From NCBI GenBank assembly GCA_021372535.1, contig JAJFUH010000161.1, forward strand, positions 1-21,836: 21,836 bases of DNA, given 5' to 3'. Positions within the stretch are counted from its first letter, which is position 1. The number at the start of each line of letters is the position of its first letter. The position numbers and the translations under genes were made by a program. The notes beneath the pieces are model-generated. The model made no database searches. It saw only the letters and a list, made by a program, of their open reading frames with translations, and was not told where the DNA came from. The DNA is from a bacterium (GTDB lineage Bacteria; Latescibacterota; Latescibacteria; Latescibacterales; Latescibacteraceae). Of the stretch, positions 14,874 through 21,134 are shown piece after piece.

Positions 14874-15683
14874 ATGAGATTCACATCACTGGCTTTGTTC
14901 GCTCTGTTAACCATTTTCATAACAGGTATGGCAGTCTCCGAGCCGCCTGTCTACACCGCGATGAAAACGGGCTGCCCGATGATGATGGACGGCATTCTCA
15001 ACGAGCCGGCCTGGGAAAAGGCGCAGTCGGTCGGGCCGTTCGTATTCCAGTGGTACGAGTCGGGCGAGCAGGAGCAGACCGAGGCGAAAATACTCTGGGA
15101 CGACGAGCGCATCTATTTTGCGTTCAAATGCGATGACAAGCACATCTGGGCGGAGCAGTACAGCCACTTCGACCCGGTTTCCCGCGACGACTGCTGCGAG
15201 GCGTTCATCGCTCCCGCCGGGGACGGCCCCGAACGGCTCGACTACCTCAACTACGAGATCAACTGTCTCGGCACGAGGCTCCTCGGCTACCATGCGCGGT
15301 CGCGCGACCTGAACTTCTACTGGCTGGAGATGAGCGGAATAGAGATCGGGCGTGTCATCAACGGCACCTGCAACAACGACGAGGATACCGACAAGGGCTG
15401 GGTGCTCGAATTCTCCGTTCCCTTCTCCCATTTCAAGGCGTTCGACACCCGCTACAAGAACCGTAAGAAGGACGATCCCTCGCCGACGGCGGAGCATGTG
15501 GACGGATTCAAGGCCACATTCCCCCCGAAGGACGGGCAGGTGATGTATATGGGCCTCCACCGCTGCGGCGGGAAAACCAACGTCCAGTACAGCCAGTGGG
15601 CGCCCTCGCAGACCCCGAAACCGCAGTTCCACTATCCGGAAAGTTTCGGCAGGGTTATCTTCTCGACAAAGGTGCTGAAGTAG
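14874..15683 (+). CDS. Secreted carbohydrate-binding family 9-like (CBM9/DOMON-like) protein
   Basis: This 269-residue protein has a signal peptide (MRFTSLALFALLTIFITGMA) followed by a CBM9-type beta-sandwich. Recognisable segments are MDGILNEPAWEKA near the start, the ILWDDERIYFAFKCDD strand pair, and DDCCEAFIAPAG. These are typical of carbohydrate-binding module 9-like domains found alone or fused to glycoside hydrolases. GGGAGG precedes the ATG by about 7 bases. The gap to the esterase gene is 12 bp, so the two are almost certainly co-transcribed. The protein probably holds sugars or polysaccharide at the periplasm or cell surface; no catalytic motif is seen. A paired CC at about residues 104-105 is notable but of unknown meaning. 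Confidence 0.82.
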   Translation: MRFTSLALFALLTIFITGMAVSEPPVYTAMKTGCPMMMDGILNEPAWEKAQSVGPFVFQWYESGEQEQTEAKILWDDERIYFAFKCDDKHIWAEQYSHFDPVSRDDCCEAFIAPAGDGPERLDYLNYEINCLGTRLLGYHARSRDLNFYWLEMSGIEIGRVINGTCNNDEDTDKGWVLEFSVPFSHFKAFDTRYKNRKKDDPSPTAEHVDGFKATFPPKDGQVMYMGLHRCGGKTNVQYSQWAPSQTPKPQFHYPESFGRVIFSTKVLK

Positions 15684-15862
15684 GTAATTATAAATCCATG
15701 TTCAGGTTTTTTGGAACAGCGAAAACAGATGAACCATAGAAATTGCCGGTAAAAAATACTGAGTATCTTCAGTTTGCAGCAGAACATGATAGTTGCTGCC
15801 GTTTATCGCGAAAACTCACCCCGCGCATAACACCTTGATAAAATAGATGTTTGTGGGCGCTA

Positions 15863-15887
15863 CCCCTCTCTTGTGGCAAGAGAGGGG
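15863..15887. repeat. Perfect palindromic hairpin
   Basis: An 11-bp stem, CCCCTCTCTTG paired with CAAGAGAGGGG, encloses the loop TGG. No T-run follows on either strand, so it is not a standard terminator. It is followed by ATCAAGGGGTGAG, a style seen in dispersed palindromic repeats. Confidence 0.75.
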
Positions 15888-16134
15888 ATCAAGGGGTGAG
15901 TTCGGGTGGAAAAGAGGGGTAACAATCATATCCCAAACAATCCATATGCCCCAAAAAGCTCTATTTACAAGATGTTCGAGCTTTTATTACACTTCTATAA
16001 CCGGACACTACTGAGATGAACCATAGAAATTGCCGGGTTTTTTCATCCCGGTAATCCTGATAATCCCATAAATCCTGGTTCAAAGTTTTTCGTGGGTACG
16101 TGAAAGACAGATGAGACAGAGCGTTGTCAATACC

Positions 16135-16181
16135 GGATTCCCAATTCGCTTTATTCTTGGGAATGACAATACTCGTACAAT
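16135..16181 (+). repeat. GATTCCC...GATGACAATACTC repeat, copy 1
   Basis: GGATTCCC, about 20 variable bases, then GAATGACAATACTCGTACAA. A similar unit lies at 20966-21010 (GGATTCCC ... GGATGACAATACTCATGTAA). Both are in gene-free DNA, so this is a dispersed intergenic repeat. Confidence 0.65.
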
Positions 16182-16209
16182 AAATTAGTGATTATGGCTC
16201 ACTGAATAA

Positions 16210-16264
16210 CAAAAAAATACCTGTGACACTGAATTTTTCGGAATAATCAGTCGATCACAGGTAT
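16210..16264 (-). terminator. Rho-independent terminator of the cupin gene
   Basis: On the minus strand a perfect 10-bp stem (ATACCTGTGA/TCACAGGTAT) with an inner ACTGA/TCAGT extension is followed by seven Ts (16211-16217 as A on the plus strand). It lies about 60 bp beyond the cupin stop codon. A second smaller hairpin (CATTCC...GGAATG, about 16280-16305) lies between the stop and the terminator. Confidence 0.72.
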
Positions 16265-16324
16265 CAATAGTTCAACACATTCCTCTGTGTGAAACACAGG
16301 AATGTCAGCGCCCGCTTTTTCCTC

Positions 16325-16717
16325 TCACAAACCTCTGTTCCATTTCCACAGATACTCTTCCGGCGCGCCCACCATGGGGCATGATGACGCCGGCGGGGAA
16401 TTGAACGCATAGAACCGGAGCGGCTCGTTCCCGATGACCTTTATGGCGTGCGGCGTGCCGTTCGGGGCGATTGCGACATCACCTGTCGCGATCTCCCTGA
16501 CTTCGTGGCCGGTCATGACTTTCGCCCTGCCGGTAAGGAACAGATAGACCTCGGTGCGATTGTGCGTATGGGGTTTGACCTCCTGTCCGGGTTGAAGCTC
16601 GATATAGGAGACGCTCATCTCGGGGATGGCGTCGGAAACCCCGTCCGGCCCGGCGGACAGGAGCACGGAGCCGTTTTTGAGGTGCTGTACGAAATCGGTG
16701 ATTTTTTTTATCGGCAT
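16325..16717 (-). CDS. Small single-domain cupin protein
   Basis: This 130-residue protein is a single cupin barrel. Cupin motif 1 is complete, G44-(5)-H50-T-H52-(3)-E56-(6)-G63, and motif 2 reads G79-(5)-P85-N-G87-T-P-H90. The metal-binding residues H50, H52, E56 and H90 are therefore all present. Such proteins bind a divalent metal and act as small isomerases, dioxygenases or sugar/ligand sensors; the activity cannot be told from sequence. There is no signal peptide, so it is cytoplasmic. It is encoded alone on the minus strand with its own terminator. The ribosome site is weak (GGACTG region). The name cupin is firm; anything more specific would be a guess. Confidence 0.88.
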   Translation of the reverse strand: MPIKKITDFVQHLKNGSVLLSAGPDGVSDAIPEMSVSYIELQPGQEVKPHTHNRTEVYLFLTGRAKVMTGHEVREIATGDVAIAPNGTPHAIKVIGNEPLRFYAFNSPPASSCPMVGAPEEYLWKWNRGL

Positions 16718-16756
16718 AGGGGAACAGTCCTTAACCCGCCCTGTTCACACGATTTA

Positions 16757-16800
16757 ATAGAACACGGATTTTCGCGGATCGGGCGGATTCTCACGGATAT
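16757..16800 (+). repeat. Solo full-length GCGGAT-type repeat upstream of the cupin gene
   Basis: It reads TAGAACACGGATTTTCGCGG, then ATCGGGCGGATTCTCACGGA, then TAT. That is the length and spacing of the terminal repeats at 6489-6531, with the same outer end TAGAAC-R-CGGAT. No nuclease-like gene is next to it. It lies 40 bp upstream of the cupin start, where it may affect expression. Confidence 0.75.
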
Positions 16801-16874
16801 TTTTTATATCTTTTCCGTCTGAATGTGAACGGTTAATTATTTCTAAAGAAAATATAAACAATCTGCCATGTTTA

Positions 16875-16897
16875 TTTGTGCTTTTGTGTCTTTGTGG
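16875..16897 (+). repeat. TTTGTG microrepeat
   Basis: Three near-copies of TTTGTG in a row (TTTGTGC, TTTTGTGTC, TTTGTGG) lie in the roughly 300-bp gap 16718-17017. The rest of that gap has the solo repeat at 16757 and a hairpin at about 16980-17012 (CCCTCT...AGAGGG then a T-run on the plus strand), but no gene. Confidence 0.5.
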
Positions 16898-17017
16898 TAA
16901 CAATCTTCATATATTAATCAGGGCTGAGAACTGATGTGTGTATAATGTATGCACACGAATTCTTTTATGCAATCATCTTCTCCCTCTTTTTCCTGAAACA
17001 GAGGGGATTTTTTTATC

Positions 17018-18058
17018 TCATGTCACGCTGTACTGCTCGATATCCTTCTGCTGTGCCGGGCGGACTGAAAACTCCCGGATGACATCCCCCTTTTTCGCGG
17101 TCACGGCGACCATGTCCTCATGCATGCTTTTGCCATAACGGGCGCAGATGGCGGCGATGTGACGGAGTTCCTCATCCGGCGGCTCCCCGAATGCGAACAT
17201 GGTTGCTCCCGGAAAATCGCGGGCATCGAACACCCAGCATGTCGCGGCCAGCAGCTCTTCGAGGTACCTGTTTTCCTCGTCGGTGCGGCCGATGATGACC
17301 TTGGTGCCGCTCATGAGACGGAGGTGACGGCCGGTTTTGAGGCTCAGGAGCTCTATACGGGTTGGAGAATTGTCGCCGCTGTGTTCGATGAGGTCCCCGA
17401 ACTTGCGGCCGAATATCTTGTCAGTGAGGACACAGCCGCCGCCGGAATCAGGATACCAGTCGATGCCGAACCGTGCGGCGAGCTCCTGCTGGGGCTTCCG
17501 CGATCTGCCGTGGAAGGCGTACAGGTGCTCACGGTTGACGATGCCCTCGCGCTCGGGAATGGTCGGATCGAGGTGCTTTGCCGAGAGAGGGCGAAGGAGC
17601 CTGCCCTCGAGGCCGCTTCTGCGTTCCACGATTCCGAGAGCGGTCTTGTGCTGCGACATGGGCCGCTGGCCGAGCACTTCGCCGGTGAAAACGAGCGCAG
17701 CGCCCTCGGATTCCATGATTTCGCGGGCTTTACCAAGGATAAAAAAACGGCAGTCGATGCAGGGATTCGCCCCGGCGCCGTAACCGTAACGCGGTTTGAG
17801 AAGAATAGAGAGGTATTCATCCGAAACATCGAGCGGGACGAGTCTGATACCGAGTTTTGACGCGCCCTCGATGACCGGTTCCGGGGGAGTCCACTTCCAC
17901 GAGGGACCGTGCGCGATGTCCCTCCGCAACAGGCCGTTGAAGCCGGTGTAAAAATGGAGCGCGGTGACCTCGAATCCTTCCTCGATCATGATCCGCGCGG
18001 CAAGAATGGAATCGAGACCGCCTGAATAGAGCCCGATGGCTTTGTGCCGCTCACTCAA
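17018..18058 (-). CDS. PP-loop ATPase, MnmA/ThiI-like sulfurtransferase family
   Basis: This 346-residue cytoplasmic protein has the PP-loop S12-G-G-L-D-S17 that binds and activates ATP for adenylation of a substrate, as in tRNA thiolases. It resembles the tRNA 2-thiouridylase/4-thiouridine synthase group. There is a C100-I-D-C103 pair in GANPCIDCRF and a third cysteine C209 in SGGGCVLTD. That CxxC...C pattern is the arrangement used by iron-sulfur-dependent tRNA thiolases to hold a [4Fe-4S] cluster, so a cluster is inferred. The segment FTGEVLGQRPMSQ also fits the family. The start is TTG 18058, overlapping the DUF116 stop by 8 bases, with GGGGG upstream. The two genes form an operon. A tRNA thiolation role is plausible but not certain. 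Confidence 0.78.
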   Translation of the reverse strand: MSERHKAIGLYSGGLDSILAARIMIEEGFEVTALHFYTGFNGLLRRDIAHGPSWKWTPPEPVIEGASKLGIRLVPLDVSDEYLSILLKPRYGYGAGANPCIDCRFFILGKAREIMESEGAALVFTGEVLGQRPMSQHKTALGIVERRSGLEGRLLRPLSAKHLDPTIPEREGIVNREHLYAFHGRSRKPQQELAARFGIDWYPDSGGGCVLTDKIFGRKFGDLIEHSGDNSPTRIELLSLKTGRHLRLMSGTKVIIGRTDEENRYLEELLAATCWVFDARDFPGATMFAFGEPPDEELRHIAAICARYGKSMHEDMVAVTAKKGDVIREFSVRPAQQKDIEQYSVT

Positions 18059-18845
18059 GAGAAACCCCCGTCAGGGTCTCGATCGCCCGCCGTACCTCAT
18101 CGAGGTCGACGAGGGTGTTTTTGCAGGGACCCTCGGGCCGTTTGTTCGTTACTCCGATAGTGGGGATTTTCGGCGCGACATCGCTGATACCGCTCACGAG
18201 GTCGCGCTCGCAGGCGACCCCGATGACCGCCGATGGACGTTCCTCGCGGATGATCTTGCGCGCCTGGCCGCCGCCCGTGGCCGAAAAAACGCCGACTCCG
18301 GCACGTTCGCCGAGGGCTTTCACCGCCGTTTTCAGTTCGGCGTTAAGACACCGCGGAAGGAGAATAATGGTTTTCCCCTTGACCGGTTTCCGCCGAGCCC
18401 TGACAATGGCGTTGGAGAACTTGACGAACGAGTTGCCGAGACGGTCGCGCGATATGCCCATTCTGCGGGCGATGACGAACGCCACCGGCAGTATGCTCGC
18501 CGCACACACCTGCCCGAGCCTCGTACGGATGAGGATGTTTCTTCCGGTGTAAACGCTCATGGCGACAAGGCTTCCCAGAATGACAAACGTAGCGGTGGTA
18601 ACAACCGCAGCAGCCCGCGCGGCTATGACCCATACCGGGCTCAGCATGTTGAGACGCGGCTCTATCATGTAAAGCACGAACCCGATGCCGGCAAGAAGCA
18701 GAAGGATCGTTATCGCTGCGAAAAGAGCGAACAGTCCCGCCGTTTCATCGTATGTTTTACTCTCATCGAGGTCGCCGGTCCAGCTCTCCCACTCGTCGCC
18801 GAGCATACGGTCTATCTTTTTGGGATTGTCGCTCATCTCGTTCAT
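18051..18845 (-). CDS. DUF116 family membrane protein
   Basis: This protein of about 264 residues has two N-terminal membrane helices (AGLFALFAAITILLLLAGIG and, after a short loop, VVTTATFVILGSLVAMSV). The rest is a soluble domain that matches DUF116 (PF01976): IILLPRCLN, VGVACERDLVSGI and NKRPEGPCKNTLVDLDEV, each with one cysteine. The three cysteines could bind a metal or cluster. The frame is open up to 19022, but the extra region translates a terminator hairpin. I choose ATG 18845 (MNEMSDNPKK); 18863 and 18836 are alternatives. Overlap with the PP-loop gene indicates coupled expression. DUF116 genes occur near translation or RNA-modification genes in other bacteria as I recall, which fits this context; the function is unknown. 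Confidence 0.75.
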   Translation of the reverse strand: MNEMSDNPKKIDRMLGDEWESWTGDLDESKTYDETAGLFALFAAITILLLLAGIGFVLYMIEPRLNMLSPVWVIAARAAAVVTTATFVILGSLVAMSVYTGRNILIRTRLGQVCAASILPVAFVIARRMGISRDRLGNSFVKFSNAIVRARRKPVKGKTIILLPRCLNAELKTAVKALGERAGVGVFSATGGGQARKIIREERPSAVIGVACERDLVSGISDVAPKIPTIGVTNKRPEGPCKNTLVDLDEVRRAIETLTGVSLE

Positions 18846-18940
18846 ATGACGTATATTCTCCATAAAGTTAATATAACCAAATATGGGAAAATCAGCCATT
18901 GTTTTGTGTCCCGGCATACGAAATAGACAATTGATCGGAC

Positions 18941-18974
18941 AAAAAAACCGGGAGATTCGTTTCCCGGCCTTTTT
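18941..18974. terminator. Bidirectional Rho-independent terminator
   Basis: A stem CCGGGA...TCCCGG (18948-18967) is flanked by seven As on the left, which read as Ts on the minus strand, and by CCTTTTT on the right. It can therefore work in both directions. It probably ends the minus-strand transcript of the DUF4861 gene and isolates the DUF116 operon, whose start lies about 100 bp further on. Confidence 0.68.
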
Positions 18975-19036
18975 GCATACATGCTTGACAGTATACATTA
19001 CTATGTAAATAACTGCGAACACATCATGTTATCATA

Positions 19037-19084
19037 TCCTGAAACAAGTTCAGGATGACAGTCATGCCGAACTTGTTTCGGCAT
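19037..19084. repeat. Pair of hairpins with mirror-image loops
   Basis: The first hairpin is TCCTGAA-acaag-TTCAGGA (19037-19055); the second is ATGCCGAA-cttgt-TTCGGCAT (19064-19084). The central segments GAAACAAGTTC and GAACTTGTTTC are reverse complements of each other. The pair sits beside the second two-hairpin repeat in the gap 18846-19289, which holds no gene. Confidence 0.7.
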
Positions 19085-19091
19085 CTATATC

Positions 19092-19198
19092 TAAGAGGGC
19101 GGTGAAAAAGTGTCTTTTTCACACGCCCGATAATGAAATGTATTGTTTTGTTGCTGTCAAGGGCATGTAAATTGGCACTTCGTGCCGACCCTTGACAG
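19092..19198 (-). repeat. Two-hairpin intergenic repeat, copy 2 (inverted)
   Basis: Reverse-complement copy of 33-139 with ten differences in 107 bases. The outer arms CTGTCAAGGG/CCCTTGACAG are unchanged. In the second hairpin the T-A pair of copy 1 (GGGCT...AGCCC) is replaced by G-C (GGGCG...CGCCC), a compensatory change. It lies 91 bp beyond the stop codon of the DUF4861 gene and 118 bp before the bidirectional terminator. Confidence 0.82.
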
Positions 19199-19289
19199 CC
19201 ATAATTCAGACATGTAGAGTTTTTCACCACGCTTCTAAAAAAAAGCAACATAATACCATCTAAAATAAAACCGCAGCCCGTTGTTCCGA

Positions 19290-20639
19290 TTACTTCTTTT
19301 CGAGCGCGGAAACCTGTAACTGCGGCGGATTGTTGTATCCCGCGGCCTCGCTGATAACATAGGCTTTGAATTCATCGGCAGTTGTATTGACCGAACCTTC
19401 GCTCCAGGCGCCCATGATCATGTATTCGAACGAACGATCGGCTGTGACCGGAATTCTGAAAATATGGTTCCCGCCCATGCTCTTGATGTTTTTGTACTCC
19501 GGTTTGTAGATGTCTTTGACGACGAGACCGATTGCCTCGAATTTAACTGTCAGGCCCTTATCATTGATTTTCTCGTCCGGTATGCGTATCTGGAGGTCCT
19601 TGCCGAATGAAATGGCTGTGCCGCCCTTGTTAAAGCTGTCGTACTGGCTCATGATCTCACGGATTCCGCAGCAGAAGGCGGTCGCGGGCTCGGTCGGCAG
19701 GAATGTCGGGAATGTGACCTTGCAGGTCGAATAACTCTTGTGTGCATAGGATGTGTAGAGCTGTTCCACCTCATAGAGTCCCCCGCCGGTGTTCCAGTTC
19801 ATGGTCTTCACCCGTATCATGCTCCTCAGGGGACCGTTGAACACCACATCGAACGCGTACCGTGTCGACATATACGGTCCTTTGCCGGTACGGAAATCGT
19901 ATTCGGGACGGGAAACGGAATCCGGTTTCGCCGGAACCTCGAACAGACCGATTCCTCCCGCGCCGAAGGTGGACGATACGGTCATGATATCGGTTCCCAG
20001 CTCGAAGGGCATGTAGTACCCGGAAAGGTTTTCCGTGTATTCGGGATAGGCAGTCAGCATCGGTGTCCGCTTGCCGTGCATGTCGACGCTTGTCGGGAAC
20101 CACAGTTTCCAGCCGATGTATTCACCCTCCCAGAAGGGTACGATGTGACGGCCGTAATAACCGATGCCGGCATGGGTTTTGTGCTTGTAGAGCCCGCGCT
20201 CGGCTTCCCCGACATACAGGTAGAACACCCTCTTTTCACGGGCTTTCAGGTCGGTCATGAAGAACAGCTCGTCCCAGATGCCGTCCTTGTCGATGTCGTC
20301 CATCTGGTATTCCAGATAGTGCCCGCCGGTTTCCTTACGGATGAGATACCCGCTGAATTTACGGAGATCGGCTTCCGATGGCTCCGGGTTACCGGGCAGC
20401 GCCGGGTCGATAACTGTTATGTAGCGCTGAGGTATGTCCTGCACCGGAAGCTGGCTGCGGCAGATAACGACCGGGCATTCCTTGCGGTCTGCGTTCAGGG
20501 GATTGACCACGGTCACCTTGATGCGTTCTTTCGGCTCGAAGTTACCCTCGGTGTACCATCCGTCCGCCTGCCCGTACGCATTTCCGAGCACCACGAATAC
20601 ACAAAGGAGAAAAAGACTGACGATACCGTTGAATCTCAT
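19290..20639 (-). CDS. Secreted DUF4861-family protein
   Basis: This 449-residue protein begins with a signal peptide (hydrophobic IVSLFLLCVFVVLGNA, cleavage around AYG-QA). It resembles DUF4861 (PF16153), a family found with polysaccharide-degradation genes in Bacteroidetes and relatives. Conserved-looking parts are IKVTVVNPLNADR near the start, the acidic stretch DDIDKDGIWDELFFM, GIGYYGRHIVPFWEGE and KLWFPTSVDMHGKR. These suggest a beta-rich domain, possibly metal-binding through the DxDxDG-like loop. I chose ATG 20639, which has AAGGAG eight bases upstream; a longer frame from 20717 lacks one. It has its own candidate promoter. No catalytic mechanism is known for the family; a role in carbohydrate processing is inferred from neighbours. 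Confidence 0.8.
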   Translation of the reverse strand: MRFNGIVSLFLLCVFVVLGNAYGQADGWYTEGNFEPKERIKVTVVNPLNADRKECPVVICRSQLPVQDIPQRYITVIDPALPGNPEPSEADLRKFSGYLIRKETGGHYLEYQMDDIDKDGIWDELFFMTDLKAREKRVFYLYVGEAERGLYKHKTHAGIGYYGRHIVPFWEGEYIGWKLWFPTSVDMHGKRTPMLTAYPEYTENLSGYYMPFELGTDIMTVSSTFGAGGIGLFEVPAKPDSVSRPEYDFRTGKGPYMSTRYAFDVVFNGPLRSMIRVKTMNWNTGGGLYEVEQLYTSYAHKSYSTCKVTFPTFLPTEPATAFCCGIREIMSQYDSFNKGGTAISFGKDLQIRIPDEKINDKGLTVKFEAIGLVVKDIYKPEYKNIKSMGGNHIFRIPVTADRSFEYMIMGAWSEGSVNTTADEFKAYVISEAAGYNNPPQLQVSALEKK

Positions 20640-20688
20640 GCGATATGCTCCTTGCAAGGGGAAATGTTTTTGTGCAAATGTAGTGAAA

Positions 20689-20717
20689 TTAATAACGATT
20701 ATTGACGCTGAAAACAA
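20689..20717 (-). promoter_or_regulatory. Candidate promoter for the DUF4861 gene
   Basis: On the minus strand, TTGTTT (20717-20712), a 17-bp spacer, then TATTAA (20694-20689). The start codon at 20639 is 50 bp downstream. A moderate match to a vegetative promoter; no other evidence. Confidence 0.33.
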
Positions 20718-20807
20718 GGCAATTTTTCAGGGAATCTATTTGAAATGATTCAATGATATTGCATGGAAAAGAATATGTTTTACCATGAGGAAAAACCTAT
20801 CACTATA

Positions 20808-20842
20808 ATGGACCGCGGATTGGACGGATTTACGCGGATTTT
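20808..20842 (+). repeat. Solo GCGGAT-type repeat, variant
   Basis: ATGGACCGCGGATTGGACGG followed by ATTTACGCGGATTT repeats the GCGGAT/GGACGGAT theme of the element ends, but with an ATGGACC rather than TAGAAC outer edge. It lies in the 495-bp gene-free gap 20640-21134. Confidence 0.55.
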
Positions 20843-20907
20843 AAAAACTATGATCGGTAATTCAAACAAACAATACAGGTACAAACGATTTTTTACGTCG
20901 AAATGTC

Positions 20908-21010
20908 CTTCCCGTGAAAACGGGAATCCACCATCAAATACATATAAAATAATTATTTAAATAGTGGATTCCCGATTAATTTCATTCCCGGGATGACAAT
21001 ACTCATGTAA
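20908..21010 (+). repeat. Palindromic repeat with GATTCCC arms, copy 2
   Basis: A perfect 10-bp inverted pair, GGGAATCCAC (20922-20931) and GTGGATTCCC (20964-20973), encloses an A+T-rich 32-bp centre. A small hairpin CCCG-TGAAAA-CGGG precedes it. The right half (20966-21010) resembles 16135-16181. No gene overlaps it. Confidence 0.7.
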
Positions 21011-21134
21011 TACGTCAAGGATTACAAGCCGGTTGAATACCCGTATAACTATTGTATATGCCCTTTAAAGGTTCCGGGGACTTAATGATTCGATATGAAA
21101 AGAATATCCGCGTGTTATACCGCATATCCCGGAT

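Larger units (their letters stand above)
15684..16216. other. Gene-free, repeat-rich intergenic region
   Basis: I see no plausible gene in this stretch. It holds a 23-bp direct repeat (15727-15749 and 16014-16036, AGATGAACCATAGAAATTGC then CGG) and a perfect 11-bp-stem hairpin at 15863-15887. It also holds an AATCC-type microrepeat at 16052-16079 and a copy of the GATTCCC/GATGACAATACTC repeat at 16135-16181. It separates the plus-strand hydrolase pair from the minus-strand cupin. Confidence 0.7.

Noticed and set aside
16980-17012. Hairpin CCCTCT...AGAGGG with T-run as terminator of the PP-loop operon
   Set aside because: The T-run lies on the plus strand, so it would not end the minus-strand transcript, and no plus-strand gene precedes it.
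20763-20960. 65-codon frame in the gap before the sorting-domain gene
   Set aside because: It runs through the GCGGAT-type and GATTCCC repeats; composition and lack of a ribosome site argue against a gene.
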